From NCBI GenBank assembly GCA_028692055.1, contig JAQUYA010000017.1:1-41408 (forward strand): 41,408 nucleotides of DNA. The letters are read 5' to 3'. Shown one piece after another: positions 29,372-38,015 of this stretch. Every line of letters starts with the position of its first letter. Positions within the stretch are counted from its first letter, which is position 1. The notes beneath the pieces are model-generated. The model did no database searches. It worked only from the letters and a program-made list of their open reading frames with translations, and was not told where the DNA came from. A program made the translations under genes and the position numbers. This stretch comes from Lachnospiraceae bacterium (GTDB taxonomy: Bacteria; Bacillota; Clostridia; Lachnospirales; Lachnospiraceae).

Positions 29372-29387
29372 AGAAAGGCAAGGTTAT
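29372..29387 (+). promoter_or_regulatory. Extended ribosome-binding block (DUF4173 gene)
   Basis: AGAAAGGCAAGGTTAT, 4 nt, then ATG at 29392. Confidence 0.65.
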
Positions 29388-29391
29388 TCCT

Positions 29392-30966
29392 ATGGAGAAT
29401 GAGAGTGTACTACAAAAACAAATCATAAAAAACGAGAATACAGATAATCAAAATATAGAAGTTCAAAGGACAGAACAGCGGCCAACCATTATAAAAGAGG
29501 ACACAAAAGAAACTAAATGTATGAAGAATCAATATCCTTTTTTTGTTGTGAGTGCAATTGTGTATGCGATTTTTTATACCTTCTGTCTATATAAGAATGC
29601 ATCTGGAATCACAGCACCTTTCTTTATAGCAGGAACATTTCTATATCTGTTTTTCGGTATGAAGAAGATGGAAATAAGCATGAAGAAGACCAGCATTTTT
29701 TATATGGTAGCACTAATGTTATTAGGGTTTTCACTGATGTTGACAGATGATACCAGAATCATAGTCATGAATTATATAGGAATTTTATTATTATTGTTAC
29801 TATTCGTATTTCATCAGTTTTATCAGGATAAAGACTGGGGATTTGGAAAATATAGTGCAGTAACAGGTGACTTTTTAATTGAAATTCTTGCTGCATTAGG
29901 GGCACCATTCAGTTACGCGAAATATTATGCAGAAAAAAATAAAAAAGAAAAAGAAAATACGATATTTCGTAAAAATATTACATATATTTTGATAGGTATC
30001 GGTATTTGTATACCATTATTTATTGTAGTACTGGCATTGCTCATCAGTGCAGATCGCATTTTTGGAGATTATTTCATTAAGCTGGTGAGAGGAATTGTAA
30101 TTCCGGAAAATTTATTTGGAACAATTTTTTTATCTATTTTTATATTTTTTCTTGCCTTTTGTTCTTTTGCAGCGATTGCAAAACGTACTATAAAAGAAGA
30201 AGTCGTAAATAAGAGAACACAGGAGCCACTCATTGCAATTACCTTTACAAGCATTATGACTGTCCTATATCTATTATTTTGTGCGATTCAAATTGCAGGA
30301 CTCTTTTTAGGTGAATTATCCCTGCCGGAGGGATATACCTATGCGGCTTATGCAAGAGAAGGATTTTTTCAGCTTCTGGCAGTGTGCATCATTAATTTGG
30401 CATTGGTTTTAGCATGTCTGGCGTATTTCAAAGAACATATAATTTTAAGGATATTGTTAACATTAATATCCTTGTGTACATATATAATGGTTGCTTCCAG
30501 TACCTATCGAATGCTACTATATATAAAAGTATATCAATTGACATTTTTAAGAATTTTTGTACTTTGGTCACTGCTTGTAATTGCAGTATTAATGGGAGGT
30601 ATTATTATCTCTATTTATAGAAAATCCTTTCCTGTTTTTCGCTATGCAGTGGTTATTATAACTGTATTTTATATTGGATTTGCATATAGCCACCCGGATT
30701 ATTTTATTGCGAGAGAAAATATAAGAGCGATGTATACAGAAGATAATTACAAGGATATGTATTATTTAACCTCATTGTCTGCTGATGCAGCGCCAATTAT
30801 GGTAGAATATGCGAATAATAAGAACCTGGTAAAATCAGAGGAACAAATGACAAGTTTGAATTACTTTTTTGAAAAAATACAGAAAAAAACCGATAAAATA
30901 AGCATTCGCTCCTTTAATGTTTCAAGATTTATTGCAAAGAATGGTGTGAATCAAAGTCTTAAGTAA
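29392..30966 (+). CDS. DUF4173/DUF4153-type polytopic membrane protein
   Basis: This 524-aa protein has a hydrophilic N-terminus of about 45 residues, about 12 membrane segments and a C-terminal soluble part of about 80 residues after FRYAVVIITVFYIGFAYSHPDY. YAREGFFQLLAVCIINLALVL is the hallmark of the DUF4153/DUF4173 families. No catalytic motif is visible and the role is unknown. It follows the HTH gene by 40 nt and uses the same kind of ribosome-binding block, so the three genes probably form one operon. Confidence 0.82.
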   Translation: MENESVLQKQIIKNENTDNQNIEVQRTEQRPTIIKEDTKETKCMKNQYPFFVVSAIVYAIFYTFCLYKNASGITAPFFIAGTFLYLFFGMKKMEISMKKTSIFYMVALMLLGFSLMLTDDTRIIVMNYIGILLLLLLFVFHQFYQDKDWGFGKYSAVTGDFLIEILAALGAPFSYAKYYAEKNKKEKENTIFRKNITYILIGIGICIPLFIVVLALLISADRIFGDYFIKLVRGIVIPENLFGTIFLSIFIFFLAFCSFAAIAKRTIKEEVVNKRTQEPLIAITFTSIMTVLYLLFCAIQIAGLFLGELSLPEGYTYAAYAREGFFQLLAVCIINLALVLACLAYFKEHIILRILLTLISLCTYIMVASSTYRMLLYIKVYQLTFLRIFVLWSLLVIAVLMGGIIISIYRKSFPVFRYAVVIITVFYIGFAYSHPDYFIARENIRAMYTEDNYKDMYYLTSLSADAAPIMVEYANNKNLVKSEEQMTSLNYFFEKIQKKTDKISIRSFNVSRFIAKNGVNQSLK

Positions 30967-31037
30967 TAGAGGCATTTATTTGTAAAAGAATATATTGAAA
31001 ATAAAGATAAAAAGATACCATATAGCAGGAGTCCTAA

Positions 31038-31841
31038 GTGGAAATAACAAAAGAAGATAAACAACAGTTTAAACAGGCATGTGATAAGATAATAGCCAAA
31101 GAACGGGAAAGATTCGGAATAGGCACTCTGAGTGAAAAAACAGTACATGCAGTTCTCAAAAATTATCTTGTGCCAAAGGCAGAATATCATGAACAAAAAT
31201 GTGAAGGCTATGTTGCAGACATCCTTTATGAGGGTGAGATTATGGAAATCCAGACCGCGGGATTTGATAAATTAAGAAGAAAGTTAGATGCATTTCTTCC
31301 CAATTATGAGGTTACGATTGTCTATCCGATACCGGCTACCAAGTGGCTATACTGGATAGATGAAGAAACGGGGGAACTGTCACCAAAGCGGAAATCAAAT
31401 CGGAAGGGAAGCTGTTATCAGGTATTTCCAGAGCTTTACAAGATTAAGATGTATTTAAAGAATCCGCATTTGCATTTACGTTTACTGCTGATGGATATGG
31501 AAGAATACCGGTTATTAAATGGCTGGAATGAAAGTAAGAAAAAAGGCGCCTCGCGTTTTGATCGGATACCGATTGCACTGCAAGATGATATTCTGATAAA
31601 TTCCCCAGCGGAATACAGCCTGTTTTTACCAGAGGAATTACCGGAAGAATTTACCTCTGCGGATTACAAAAAAGTGACAAAGCTGACCTTAGGTAAAGCA
31701 CAGACCGCCTTGAATATATTAACCTATCTGGAAATCGTGGAACGTATTGGAAAAAGTGGTCACAGTATTCTCTACACGAAGAAAAGACTTCCTCAAAAAA
31801 GAAAAAGAGTATATACTATAACTAAGGCTTTACAAAAATGA
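31038..31841 (+). CDS. Uncharacterised protein with nuclease-like motif and C-terminal winged helix
   Basis: I do not recognise a named family for this 267-aa protein. The N-terminal half has Glu33 in a helix, then Asp61, Glu70 and Gln72 in YVADILYEGEIMEIQTAGFD, with Lys78 close by. That spacing resembles a PD-(D/E)xK nuclease core in which Gln replaces the usual Lys. Residues about 205-250 (TSADYKKVTKLTLGKAQTAL, then IGKSGHSILYTKK) look like a winged helix-turn-helix. The start is GTG with AGGAG 6 nt upstream. It lies 22 nt before xpt. A role in DNA or RNA processing is only a guess. Confidence 0.7.
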   Translation: MEITKEDKQQFKQACDKIIAKERERFGIGTLSEKTVHAVLKNYLVPKAEYHEQKCEGYVADILYEGEIMEIQTAGFDKLRRKLDAFLPNYEVTIVYPIPATKWLYWIDEETGELSPKRKSNRKGSCYQVFPELYKIKMYLKNPHLHLRLLLMDMEEYRLLNGWNESKKKGASRFDRIPIALQDDILINSPAEYSLFLPEELPEEFTSADYKKVTKLTLGKAQTALNILTYLEIVERIGKSGHSILYTKKRLPQKRKRVYTITKALQK

Positions 31842-31863
31842 TACTGCGAAGGAGAGGATACAT

Positions 31864-32436
31864 ATGAAACTACTAGAGGAAAGAATACTTGCAGAAGGTA
31901 TTGCAGAAAATCAGGATGTATTACGTGTAGATGGATTTCTGAATCATCAGGTAGATCCGATATTAATGGAAGCAGTTGCAAAAGATTTTGCAGAACACTT
32001 TAAAAACGAGGGAATTACAAAAGTTATTACAATTGAAAGTTCCGGTATTGCTCCAGCGCTACTTACAGCGAAAGAATTAGGGGTAGAATTGATTATTATG
32101 AAGAAACAACCATCAAAGGTTTTGTATAAAGATTTATTTCAGACCGTAGTAGCATCTTTTACAAAAGATACCTCCTATGAATTAACCATGTCAAAGAAAT
32201 TTTTAGATGAAAATGACCATGTACTGATTATTGATGATTTCCTTGCATATGGCGAAGCAGCAGCAGGTGCGATTCGTTTGGTTCGTATGGCACATGCAAC
32301 GATTGCAGGAGTTGGTATTCTGATTGAGAAAACATTTCAGGATGGTCGTGCAAAAGTAAAAGAGAATGGTGTTAATGTTTATTCTCAGGTCAAGATTAAG
32401 AAACTGGCAGAAGGTGTTATTGAATTAGAACAATAA
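31864..32436 (+). CDS. xpt: Xanthine phosphoribosyltransferase
   Basis: Xpt salvages xanthine, converting it with PRPP to XMP. The 190-aa protein matches the family's usual length. The PRPP-binding motif is VLIIDDFLAYGEAA (about 120-133), and the N-terminal MKLLEERILAEG and LNHQVDP segments are typical. AAGGAGAGG precedes the ATG. The preceding gene ends only 22 nt upstream, so there is no purine riboswitch of the kind that often controls xpt. A terminator follows. Confidence 0.95.
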   Translation: MKLLEERILAEGIAENQDVLRVDGFLNHQVDPILMEAVAKDFAEHFKNEGITKVITIESSGIAPALLTAKELGVELIIMKKQPSKVLYKDLFQTVVASFTKDTSYELTMSKKFLDENDHVLIIDDFLAYGEAAAGAIRLVRMAHATIAGVGILIEKTFQDGRAKVKENGVNVYSQVKIKKLAEGVIELEQ

Positions 32437-32451
32437 AAACAGTAAAAAAAT

Positions 32452-32501
32452 GCTGCAAACCTACATAAACGTTATGTTTTTGTGAGCTTGCAGCGTTTTT
32501 T
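32452..32501 (+). terminator. Terminator after xpt
   Basis: GCTGCAA (32452-32458) pairs with TTGCAGC (32488-32494). An inner ACATAA/TTATGT stem (32463-32468, 32472-32477) extends it, and six T follow (32496-32501). Confidence 0.82.
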
Positions 32502-32559
32502 CTGATAGGTGTAGAAATAAGTATTAAGAGATGATTCGTCAAGGACAAGGAGCAAATAT

Positions 32560-33315
32560 ATGAAATTAATATCATGGAATGTCAATGGAATAAGGGCCTG
32601 TGTACAAAAAGGATTTGAAGAATTTTTTAAGGAAATTAATGCAGATGTATTTTGTATACAAGAAAGTAAAATGCAGGAGGGCCAGTTAGAGCTATCTCTG
32701 GAGGGATATCATCAGTATTGGAATTATGCACAAAAAAAAGGCTATTCCGGAACAGCTATTTTTACAAAGGAAGAAGCGCTTCAGGTTACAAACGGGATAG
32801 GAATCGAGGAGCATGATACAGAAGGACGCGTGATAACCTTAGAATTTGAGAAATTTTATATGGTAACCGTTTATACACCAAATTCAAAAAGAGAATTGGA
32901 ACGATTGGATTATCGTATGGTATGGGAAGATGCCTTTAAGACATATTTAAAAAAACTGGAGGAACAAAAACCAGTCATTGTTTGTGGCGATATGAATGTT
33001 GCACATCAGGAAATCGATTTGAAGAATCCAAAGACAAATCATAGGAATGCAGGCTTTACCGATGAAGAAAGAGCAAAGTTTACCGCTTTAGTAGAGGCAG
33101 GATTTATCGATACTTTTCGTTATTTTTATCCGGATAAGGCAGACTGCTACTCCTGGTGGTCCTATATGTTCCATGCTAGAGAGAAGAATGCAGGGTGGAG
33201 AATTGATTATTTTCTGACTTCAGAAAGCTTGAAAGATAAATTAACAGATGCAAAAATTCATACGGAAATAATGGGTTCTGATCATTGTCCGGTAGAACTG
33301 GAGATTGATTTATAA
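32560..33315 (+). CDS. xth: Exodeoxyribonuclease III / AP endonuclease
   Basis: This enzyme cleaves DNA at abasic sites and removes 3' blocks in base-excision repair. The 251-aa protein has all family motifs: SWNVNGIRA (N-terminus), CIQESKMQ with the metal-binding Glu, GDMNVAHQEIDLKNP, WRIDYFL, and GSDHCPVELEI with the catalytic Asp-His pair. AAGGAG lies 8 nt before the ATG. It is close to the following hydrolase gene (37 nt gap). Confidence 0.95.
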   Translation: MKLISWNVNGIRACVQKGFEEFFKEINADVFCIQESKMQEGQLELSLEGYHQYWNYAQKKGYSGTAIFTKEEALQVTNGIGIEEHDTEGRVITLEFEKFYMVTVYTPNSKRELERLDYRMVWEDAFKTYLKKLEEQKPVIVCGDMNVAHQEIDLKNPKTNHRNAGFTDEERAKFTALVEAGFIDTFRYFYPDKADCYSWWSYMFHAREKNAGWRIDYFLTSESLKDKLTDAKIHTEIMGSDHCPVELEIDL

Positions 33316-33352
33316 GAGTTTTTTTGATTCAAAGAAAGCGAAGGATATGGAC

Positions 33353-33859
33353 ATGAGAAAAGTATTATTGGTAATTGATATGCAGAATGATTTTATTGAT
33401 GGAACACTTGGAACGAAGGAAGCAGTTGCAATCGTTCCCAAGGTAGCAGCGAAAGCAGAAAAGGCAAAAAAAGAAGGAACTACGATTTTATTTACAAAAG
33501 ATACGCATGAGGAAAACTATCTACAGACAAGCGAAGGAAAGAAACTTCCTGTCGAGCATTGCATAAAACCACAAAAAGGCTGGGAGATATGTGGACAACT
33601 TCTTCCATATGTAACAGAGGTTGTGGAAAAGAAAACCTTTGGAAGCATTGATTTACCAGAGAAAATAAAAGATTTTGACAGTATTGAACTGGTTGGCTTA
33701 TGTACGGATATTTGTGTCATTTCGAATGCTCTATTATTAAAGGCACATTTTCCGGAAAAGGAAATCAGTGTAGATGCCAGCTGCTGTGCCGGCGTAACAC
33801 CAGTTTCCCATCAAAATGCATTGGATGCCATGAAAATGTGCCAGATTACAATTCTATAA
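33353..33859 (+). CDS. Isochorismatase-family cysteine hydrolase (nicotinamidase-like)
   Basis: The 168-aa protein has the family triad: Asp9 in VIDMQNDF, a Lys in VVEKKTFGS and Cys in VGLCTDICV. The metal-binding sequence TKDTHEENY and a later His also fit nicotinamidase (PncA), which returns nicotinamide to the NAD salvage pathway. I start at 33353 because AAGGA lies 7 nt upstream; in-frame starts at 33305 and 33347 have no or poor binding sites. The gene converges on the ABC-F gene with only 30 bp between them. Confidence 0.88.
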   Translation: MRKVLLVIDMQNDFIDGTLGTKEAVAIVPKVAAKAEKAKKEGTTILFTKDTHEENYLQTSEGKKLPVEHCIKPQKGWEICGQLLPYVTEVVEKKTFGSIDLPEKIKDFDSIELVGLCTDICVISNALLLKAHFPEKEISVDASCCAGVTPVSHQNALDAMKMCQITIL

Positions 33860-33889
33860 ATGGCTGAAACAAGAAATGGTTTTCCACAT

Positions 33890-35446
33890 TTACCAGACCT
33901 TTGTGGTCCATTGGCTGCAGTCCCATACATCGGTAGCCAGACCTTCATAAAACTCCGGTTCGTGGCATACCATAAGGACGCTGCCTTTGTATTCTTTTAA
34001 TGCTCTCTTTAGTTCTTCTTTCGCATCTACGTCTAAGTGGTTGGTAGGCTCATCTAATAATAATATGTTAGTTTCACGGTTCAATAATTTGCAAAGACGA
34101 ACCTTTGCCTGCTCACCGCCGCTTAATACGCGCACAAGGCTTTCAATGTGTTTTGTTGTTAAACCACATTTTGCAAGTGCAGAACGTACTTCGTATTGAG
34201 AATAAGAAGGAAATTCCGTCCAGATTTCTTCAATACAGGTAGTCTTTACTGACTGGTCCATTTCCTGCTCAAAATACCCAATACTCAGATAATCACCAAG
34301 CTCCACGGAACCAGAGATGGGTTTGATTAAACCAAGGATACTTTTTAGGAGTGTTGTTTTACCAATTCCATTTGCGCCGATTAGGGCAATCTTCTGTCCA
34401 CGTTCCATTTCCAGATTCAAGGGAGAGGAAAGCGGCTCATCATAGCCAATGACCAAATCCGAAGTCTGGAAAATATATCTTCCAGGTGTTCTCGCTGCCT
34501 TAAACTGGAATTCCGGCTTTGGTTTTTCGGAAGCCAGTTCAATAACATCCATTTTATCCAGCTTCTTTTGACGGGACATTGCCATATTTCTGGTTGCTAC
34601 ACGTGCCTTATTACGTGCTACGAAGTCTTTTAAGTCAGAAATTTCCTTTTGCTGTTTATTAAAAGCAGCCTCCAATTGAGATTTTTTCATTGCATAAACT
34701 TCTTCAAATTTATCATAATCACCAACATAACGATTCAACTCCTGATTATCCATGTGGTAAATCAGATTTACGACGCTATTCAAAAAAGGAATATCGTGAG
34801 AGATAAGAATAAATGCATTTTCATATTCATTCAGATATCTCTTTAACCATTCGATATGCTCTACATCCAAATAGTTCGTAGGCTCGTCCAACAAAAGAAT
34901 ATCCGGTTTTTCCAATAATAATTTTCCGAGTAAAACTTTCGTACGCTGTCCGCCACTCAGGTCGGTAACATCTTTATCTAAGCCAATATCCAGCAAACCC
35001 AAAGCGCGTCCGATTTCTTCCACTTTTGAATCAATCATATAGAAATCATGCATCGTCAGTAAATCCTGAATCGTACCCAGTTCCTCCATAAGAGAATCCA
35101 TTTCCATCTCATCTGCATCCCCCAGTTTATCGCATATTTCATTCATGCGGGTTTCCATTTCGTATAAAAAGTCAAAAGCAGAAGACAATACATCACGAAT
35201 TGACATACCTTTTTCCAAAGCAGTATGCTGATCCAGATAACCAACGCGTACATTTTTTGACCATTCCACATTTCCTTCATCGGGCATTAGCTTTCCGGTA
35301 ATAATGTTCATAAAGGTAGATTTACCCTCACCATTTGCACCGATTAAACCAATATGCTCACCTTTTAACAGGCGAAAAGAAACGTTCTTAAAAATAGCTC
35401 TATCTCCAAAACCATGGGAAAGATTTTCAACATTTAAAATACTCAT
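33890..35446 (-). CDS. ABC-F family ATPase (ribosome-associated)
   Basis: The 518-aa protein consists of two ABC ATPase domains without membrane segments. Domain 1 has Walker A GANGEGKST and signature LSGGQRTKV. Domain 2 has GANGIGKTT and LSGGEQAKV; both Walker B motifs are LLLDEPTN. The linker of about 80 residues is rich in Lys and Arg (KARVATRNMAMSRQKKLDKM), as in ABC-F proteins that act on the ribosome. It most resembles the YkpA/YbiT type. Whether it gives antibiotic resistance cannot be told. The leader is very short, so it is not controlled by a long attenuator. Confidence 0.92.
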   Translation of the reverse strand: MSILNVENLSHGFGDRAIFKNVSFRLLKGEHIGLIGANGEGKSTFMNIITGKLMPDEGNVEWSKNVRVGYLDQHTALEKGMSIRDVLSSAFDFLYEMETRMNEICDKLGDADEMEMDSLMEELGTIQDLLTMHDFYMIDSKVEEIGRALGLLDIGLDKDVTDLSGGQRTKVLLGKLLLEKPDILLLDEPTNYLDVEHIEWLKRYLNEYENAFILISHDIPFLNSVVNLIYHMDNQELNRYVGDYDKFEEVYAMKKSQLEAAFNKQQKEISDLKDFVARNKARVATRNMAMSRQKKLDKMDVIELASEKPKPEFQFKAARTPGRYIFQTSDLVIGYDEPLSSPLNLEMERGQKIALIGANGIGKTTLLKSILGLIKPISGSVELGDYLSIGYFEQEMDQSVKTTCIEEIWTEFPSYSQYEVRSALAKCGLTTKHIESLVRVLSGGEQAKVRLCKLLNRETNILLLDEPTNHLDVDAKEELKRALKEYKGSVLMVCHEPEFYEGLATDVWDCSQWTTKVW

Positions 35447-35464
35447 AATAACCTAAGCCTTTCT
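35447..35464 (-). promoter_or_regulatory. Extended ribosome-binding block of the ABC-F gene
   Basis: On the minus strand AGAAAGGCTTAGGTTATT precedes the ATG directly. It is one base longer than the block at 24911 and comparable sites. Confidence 0.5.
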
Positions 35465-35471
35465 CAAAAAA

Positions 35472-35534
35472 ATAATAGTGAAACATGGAAAGTATATCAA
35501 ATTTTAAGAGTATCGTCTATCAGAAACATGGAAA
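35472..35534 (-). promoter_or_regulatory. ABC-F promoter with 12-bp direct repeats
   Basis: On the minus strand TTGATA (35495-35500), 17 bp and TATTAT (35472-35477) form a good promoter whose transcript would start near 35465, right at the ribosome-binding block. TTTCCATGTTTC occurs in the spacer (35480-35491) and again 43 bp upstream (35523-35534). The pair may be regulator-binding sites. Confidence 0.5.
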
Positions 35535-35630
35535 ATGACTTGAAATATGGGATAAAATACAATTATAAAAAAACACATTACAAAAAGGTTACAGAAATTT
35601 TAGACTTTTAGACTTGTAATGAAAGTTTGA

Positions 35631-35659
35631 TTGTATTAGAATACATAGCATGCTATATA
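35631..35659 (+). promoter_or_regulatory. Promoter and palindromic operator of the MarR-ABC operon
   Basis: TTGTAT (35631-35636), 17 bp and TATATA (35654-35659) precede the MarR gene by about 75 bp. The perfect 12-bp palindrome ATAGCATGCTAT (35645-35656) overlaps spacer and -10, a typical place for a MarR operator. A second element, AATACATAG (35640-35648) with CTATGTATT (35677-35685), overlaps it. An alternative -10 TATAAT lies at 35692-35697. Confidence 0.55.
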
Positions 35660-35733
35660 TTTTCGGGCATAAGATTCTATGTATTTTTAGATATAATATT
35701 CTTGGAATTCAGAGAGAATGGAGATGAGATAAA

Positions 35734-36264
35734 ATGGAATTACAGACGAGTAAAGAAAATGAAATAGCCAAGTTATTGCGGACATTACATATTTCCATGC
35801 ATAGAAATTTTAATAATAGCTTAGAGGAGATGAATTTAACGATTGCACAAAGCGAAATTCTTTTTTTTCTATTTCGCTGCAGTGAACAGCAGGAAATAAA
35901 TCAAAAAGATATTGAACGAATCACGCATCTTACCAATCCCACGGTGTCCGGACTTTTGCAAAGGCTGGAGGATAAAGAGTTGATTATCAGAAAGGTCAGC
36001 AAGAAAGATGGCCGGTACCGCACTATAGAAGTGACAGAAAAAGCCTTGGAAATAAAGCAGAAGATGGAAAAGAGAGGTGCCGAGGCAAATGAAAAATTAC
36101 TGGAGGGTATTTCGGAAGAAGAACAGAAAGAATTGAAAAGAATGATAACGATTATGATATCCAATGTATGTGTGGATAAGGAAAAACTGGAACAATTTGC
36201 CCCAGGGCATGGAATATTTCGGGAACATTGCAGAATGCAGGATACGAACGAAGTTGATGGATAA
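35734..36264 (+). CDS. MarR-family transcriptional regulator
   Basis: The 176-aa protein has the MarR winged helix: KDIERITHLTNPTVSGLLQRLEDKELIIR (about 53-82) and the wing KVSKKDGRYRTIEVTEKA. Such regulators usually repress a linked exporter and release DNA when they bind a small molecule. It is followed after 19 nt by two ABC exporter genes, and a palindrome lies in the promoter upstream. The C-terminus (FAPGHGIFREHCRMQDTN) extends past the usual domain. Confidence 0.92.
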   Translation: MELQTSKENEIAKLLRTLHISMHRNFNNSLEEMNLTIAQSEILFFLFRCSEQQEINQKDIERITHLTNPTVSGLLQRLEDKELIIRKVSKKDGRYRTIEVTEKALEIKQKMEKRGAEANEKLLEGISEEEQKELKRMITIMISNVCVDKEKLEQFAPGHGIFREHCRMQDTNEVDG

Positions 36265-36283
36265 AAGAAAGGAATGACTAAAA

Positions 36284-38014
36284 ATGATTAAAAAATTAAT
36301 GGGCTGTTTAGGGGAATACAAGAAATACGCCATATTAACTCCTGTCATTATGATAGGAGAAGTAATTATGGAAGTTCTAATACCCTTTGTAATGGCAGCA
36401 ATTATTGACACAGGTATTCAGGGAAGCGGAGGAACTGCCTACACCGTTAAAATGGGATTACTTATGATTTTAATGGCATTATTATCCTTATGCTTTGGTG
36501 CGTTAGGAGGTAAGTTTGCAGCAAAAGCAGGTATGGGATTTGCAAAGAATATCAGAAAGCGCCTGTTTGACAAGGTACAGGATTTTTCTTTTTATAATGT
36601 AGATAAATTTTCTACCGCATCACTCGTAACAAGATTGACCACCGATGTAACCAATACACAGAATGCATTTATGATGATTATTCGAATGGGTGTAAGAGCA
36701 CCCTTCATGTTAGTTGGCGCGATTATTATGGCACTGACCATCAGTCCCGATTTGTCGGTTGTATTCTTAGTAGCTGTCCCAATTCTGGGGATTGCACTTG
36801 TACTGATTGTGACGCAGGCATATCCACGATTTCGGGAAATGTTACGCAGATACGATGCAATGAATGCATCGGTACAGGAAGATTTAACAAATATTCGAGT
36901 GGTAAAAGCATTTGTACGTGAAGATTATGAAAATAAGAAATTTCAGGAGGCGGCAGACAGTGTTCGCAAAGCACAGATTGCAGCCGAAAAAATTGTATTA
37001 TTAAATATGCCAATTATGCAGTTGACCATGTATGGATGTATTGTGGCTATCTTATGGTTTGGTGGAAATATGGTAATTGGTAATACGCTTGCGATTGGAC
37101 AATTAAGCAGTTTCATCAGTTACATTACACAGATTCTGATGTCACTTATGATGCTCAGCATGATTTTTATTATGATTGTTATTTCCAGAGCATCCATATC
37201 ACGTATTGTAGAAGTTTTAGACGAAGATATCGATATCAAAGATGATACAGCAGACACTTCTTTAAAGGTGGCATCAGGAGATATTGAATTTCAGAATGTT
37301 TCCTTTAGCTATGCGAAGAAGGACGATAACCTGACTCTGGAACATATTGACTTGAGGATTCATTCCGGAGAAACCATTGGTATCATCGGTGGTACTGGTT
37401 CTGCAAAGACCAGTTTAGTCCAATTGATACCAAGACTTTATGATGTGCAGCAGGGAACCGTGCTCGTTGGTGGGCATGATGTAAGAGATTATGAAATCGA
37501 CCATTTAAGACAGGAAGTAGCCATGGTGCTGCAAAAGAATGTCCTATTTTCAGGAACCATAAAGGATAACCTGCGCTGGGGAAATAAAGATGCAACAGAC
37601 GAAGAAATTATCGAAGCCTGCAAGGCAGCACAGGCACATGATTTTATCCTGTCCTTCCCAGATGGTTATGATACCGATTTGGGTCAGGGCGGCGTCAATG
37701 TATCCGGTGGACAAAAACAGAGAATCTGTATTGCCAGAGCATTACTTAAGAAACCAAAGATTATTATACTCGATGATTCCACAAGTGCTGTAGATACAGC
37801 AACAGATGCAAAGATTCGACAGGCCTTCAAAGAAAAATTAAGTGATACAACAACGATTATCATTGCACAGAGAATTTCCTCGGTGAAAGATGCAGACCGT
37901 ACCATTGTAATTGATGATGGTAAAATCGTTGCATTTGATACCCATGATGCATTGATGAAATCGAATGAAATTTACAGAGAAGTATATGATTCCCAACAGA
38001 AAGGAGATGAGTAA
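36284..38014 (+). CDS. ABC exporter half-transporter with degenerate ATP site
   Basis: This 576-aa protein has six membrane helices (about 15-310) and an ABC ATPase domain. Its own motifs deviate from consensus: Walker A is GGTGSAKTS (Ala for Gly), Walker B ends ILDDS (Asp for the catalytic Glu), and the switch His is replaced by Gln (IIIAQRISS). The signature NVSGGQKQR is intact. This is the usual pattern for the non-catalytic partner in heterodimeric multidrug exporters such as TM287/288 or BmrCD. It is 1 nt from its partner gene. Confidence 0.93.
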   Translation: MIKKLMGCLGEYKKYAILTPVIMIGEVIMEVLIPFVMAAIIDTGIQGSGGTAYTVKMGLLMILMALLSLCFGALGGKFAAKAGMGFAKNIRKRLFDKVQDFSFYNVDKFSTASLVTRLTTDVTNTQNAFMMIIRMGVRAPFMLVGAIIMALTISPDLSVVFLVAVPILGIALVLIVTQAYPRFREMLRRYDAMNASVQEDLTNIRVVKAFVREDYENKKFQEAADSVRKAQIAAEKIVLLNMPIMQLTMYGCIVAILWFGGNMVIGNTLAIGQLSSFISYITQILMSLMMLSMIFIMIVISRASISRIVEVLDEDIDIKDDTADTSLKVASGDIEFQNVSFSYAKKDDNLTLEHIDLRIHSGETIGIIGGTGSAKTSLVQLIPRLYDVQQGTVLVGGHDVRDYEIDHLRQEVAMVLQKNVLFSGTIKDNLRWGNKDATDEEIIEACKAAQAHDFILSFPDGYDTDLGQGGVNVSGGQKQRICIARALLKKPKIIILDDSTSAVDTATDAKIRQAFKEKLSDTTTIIIAQRISSVKDADRTIVIDDGKIVAFDTHDALMKSNEIYREVYDSQQKGDE

Positions 38015-38015
38015 T

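Noticed and set aside
31842-31863. Purine riboswitch before xpt
   Set aside because: The gap is 22 nt and is filled by the ribosome-binding site.
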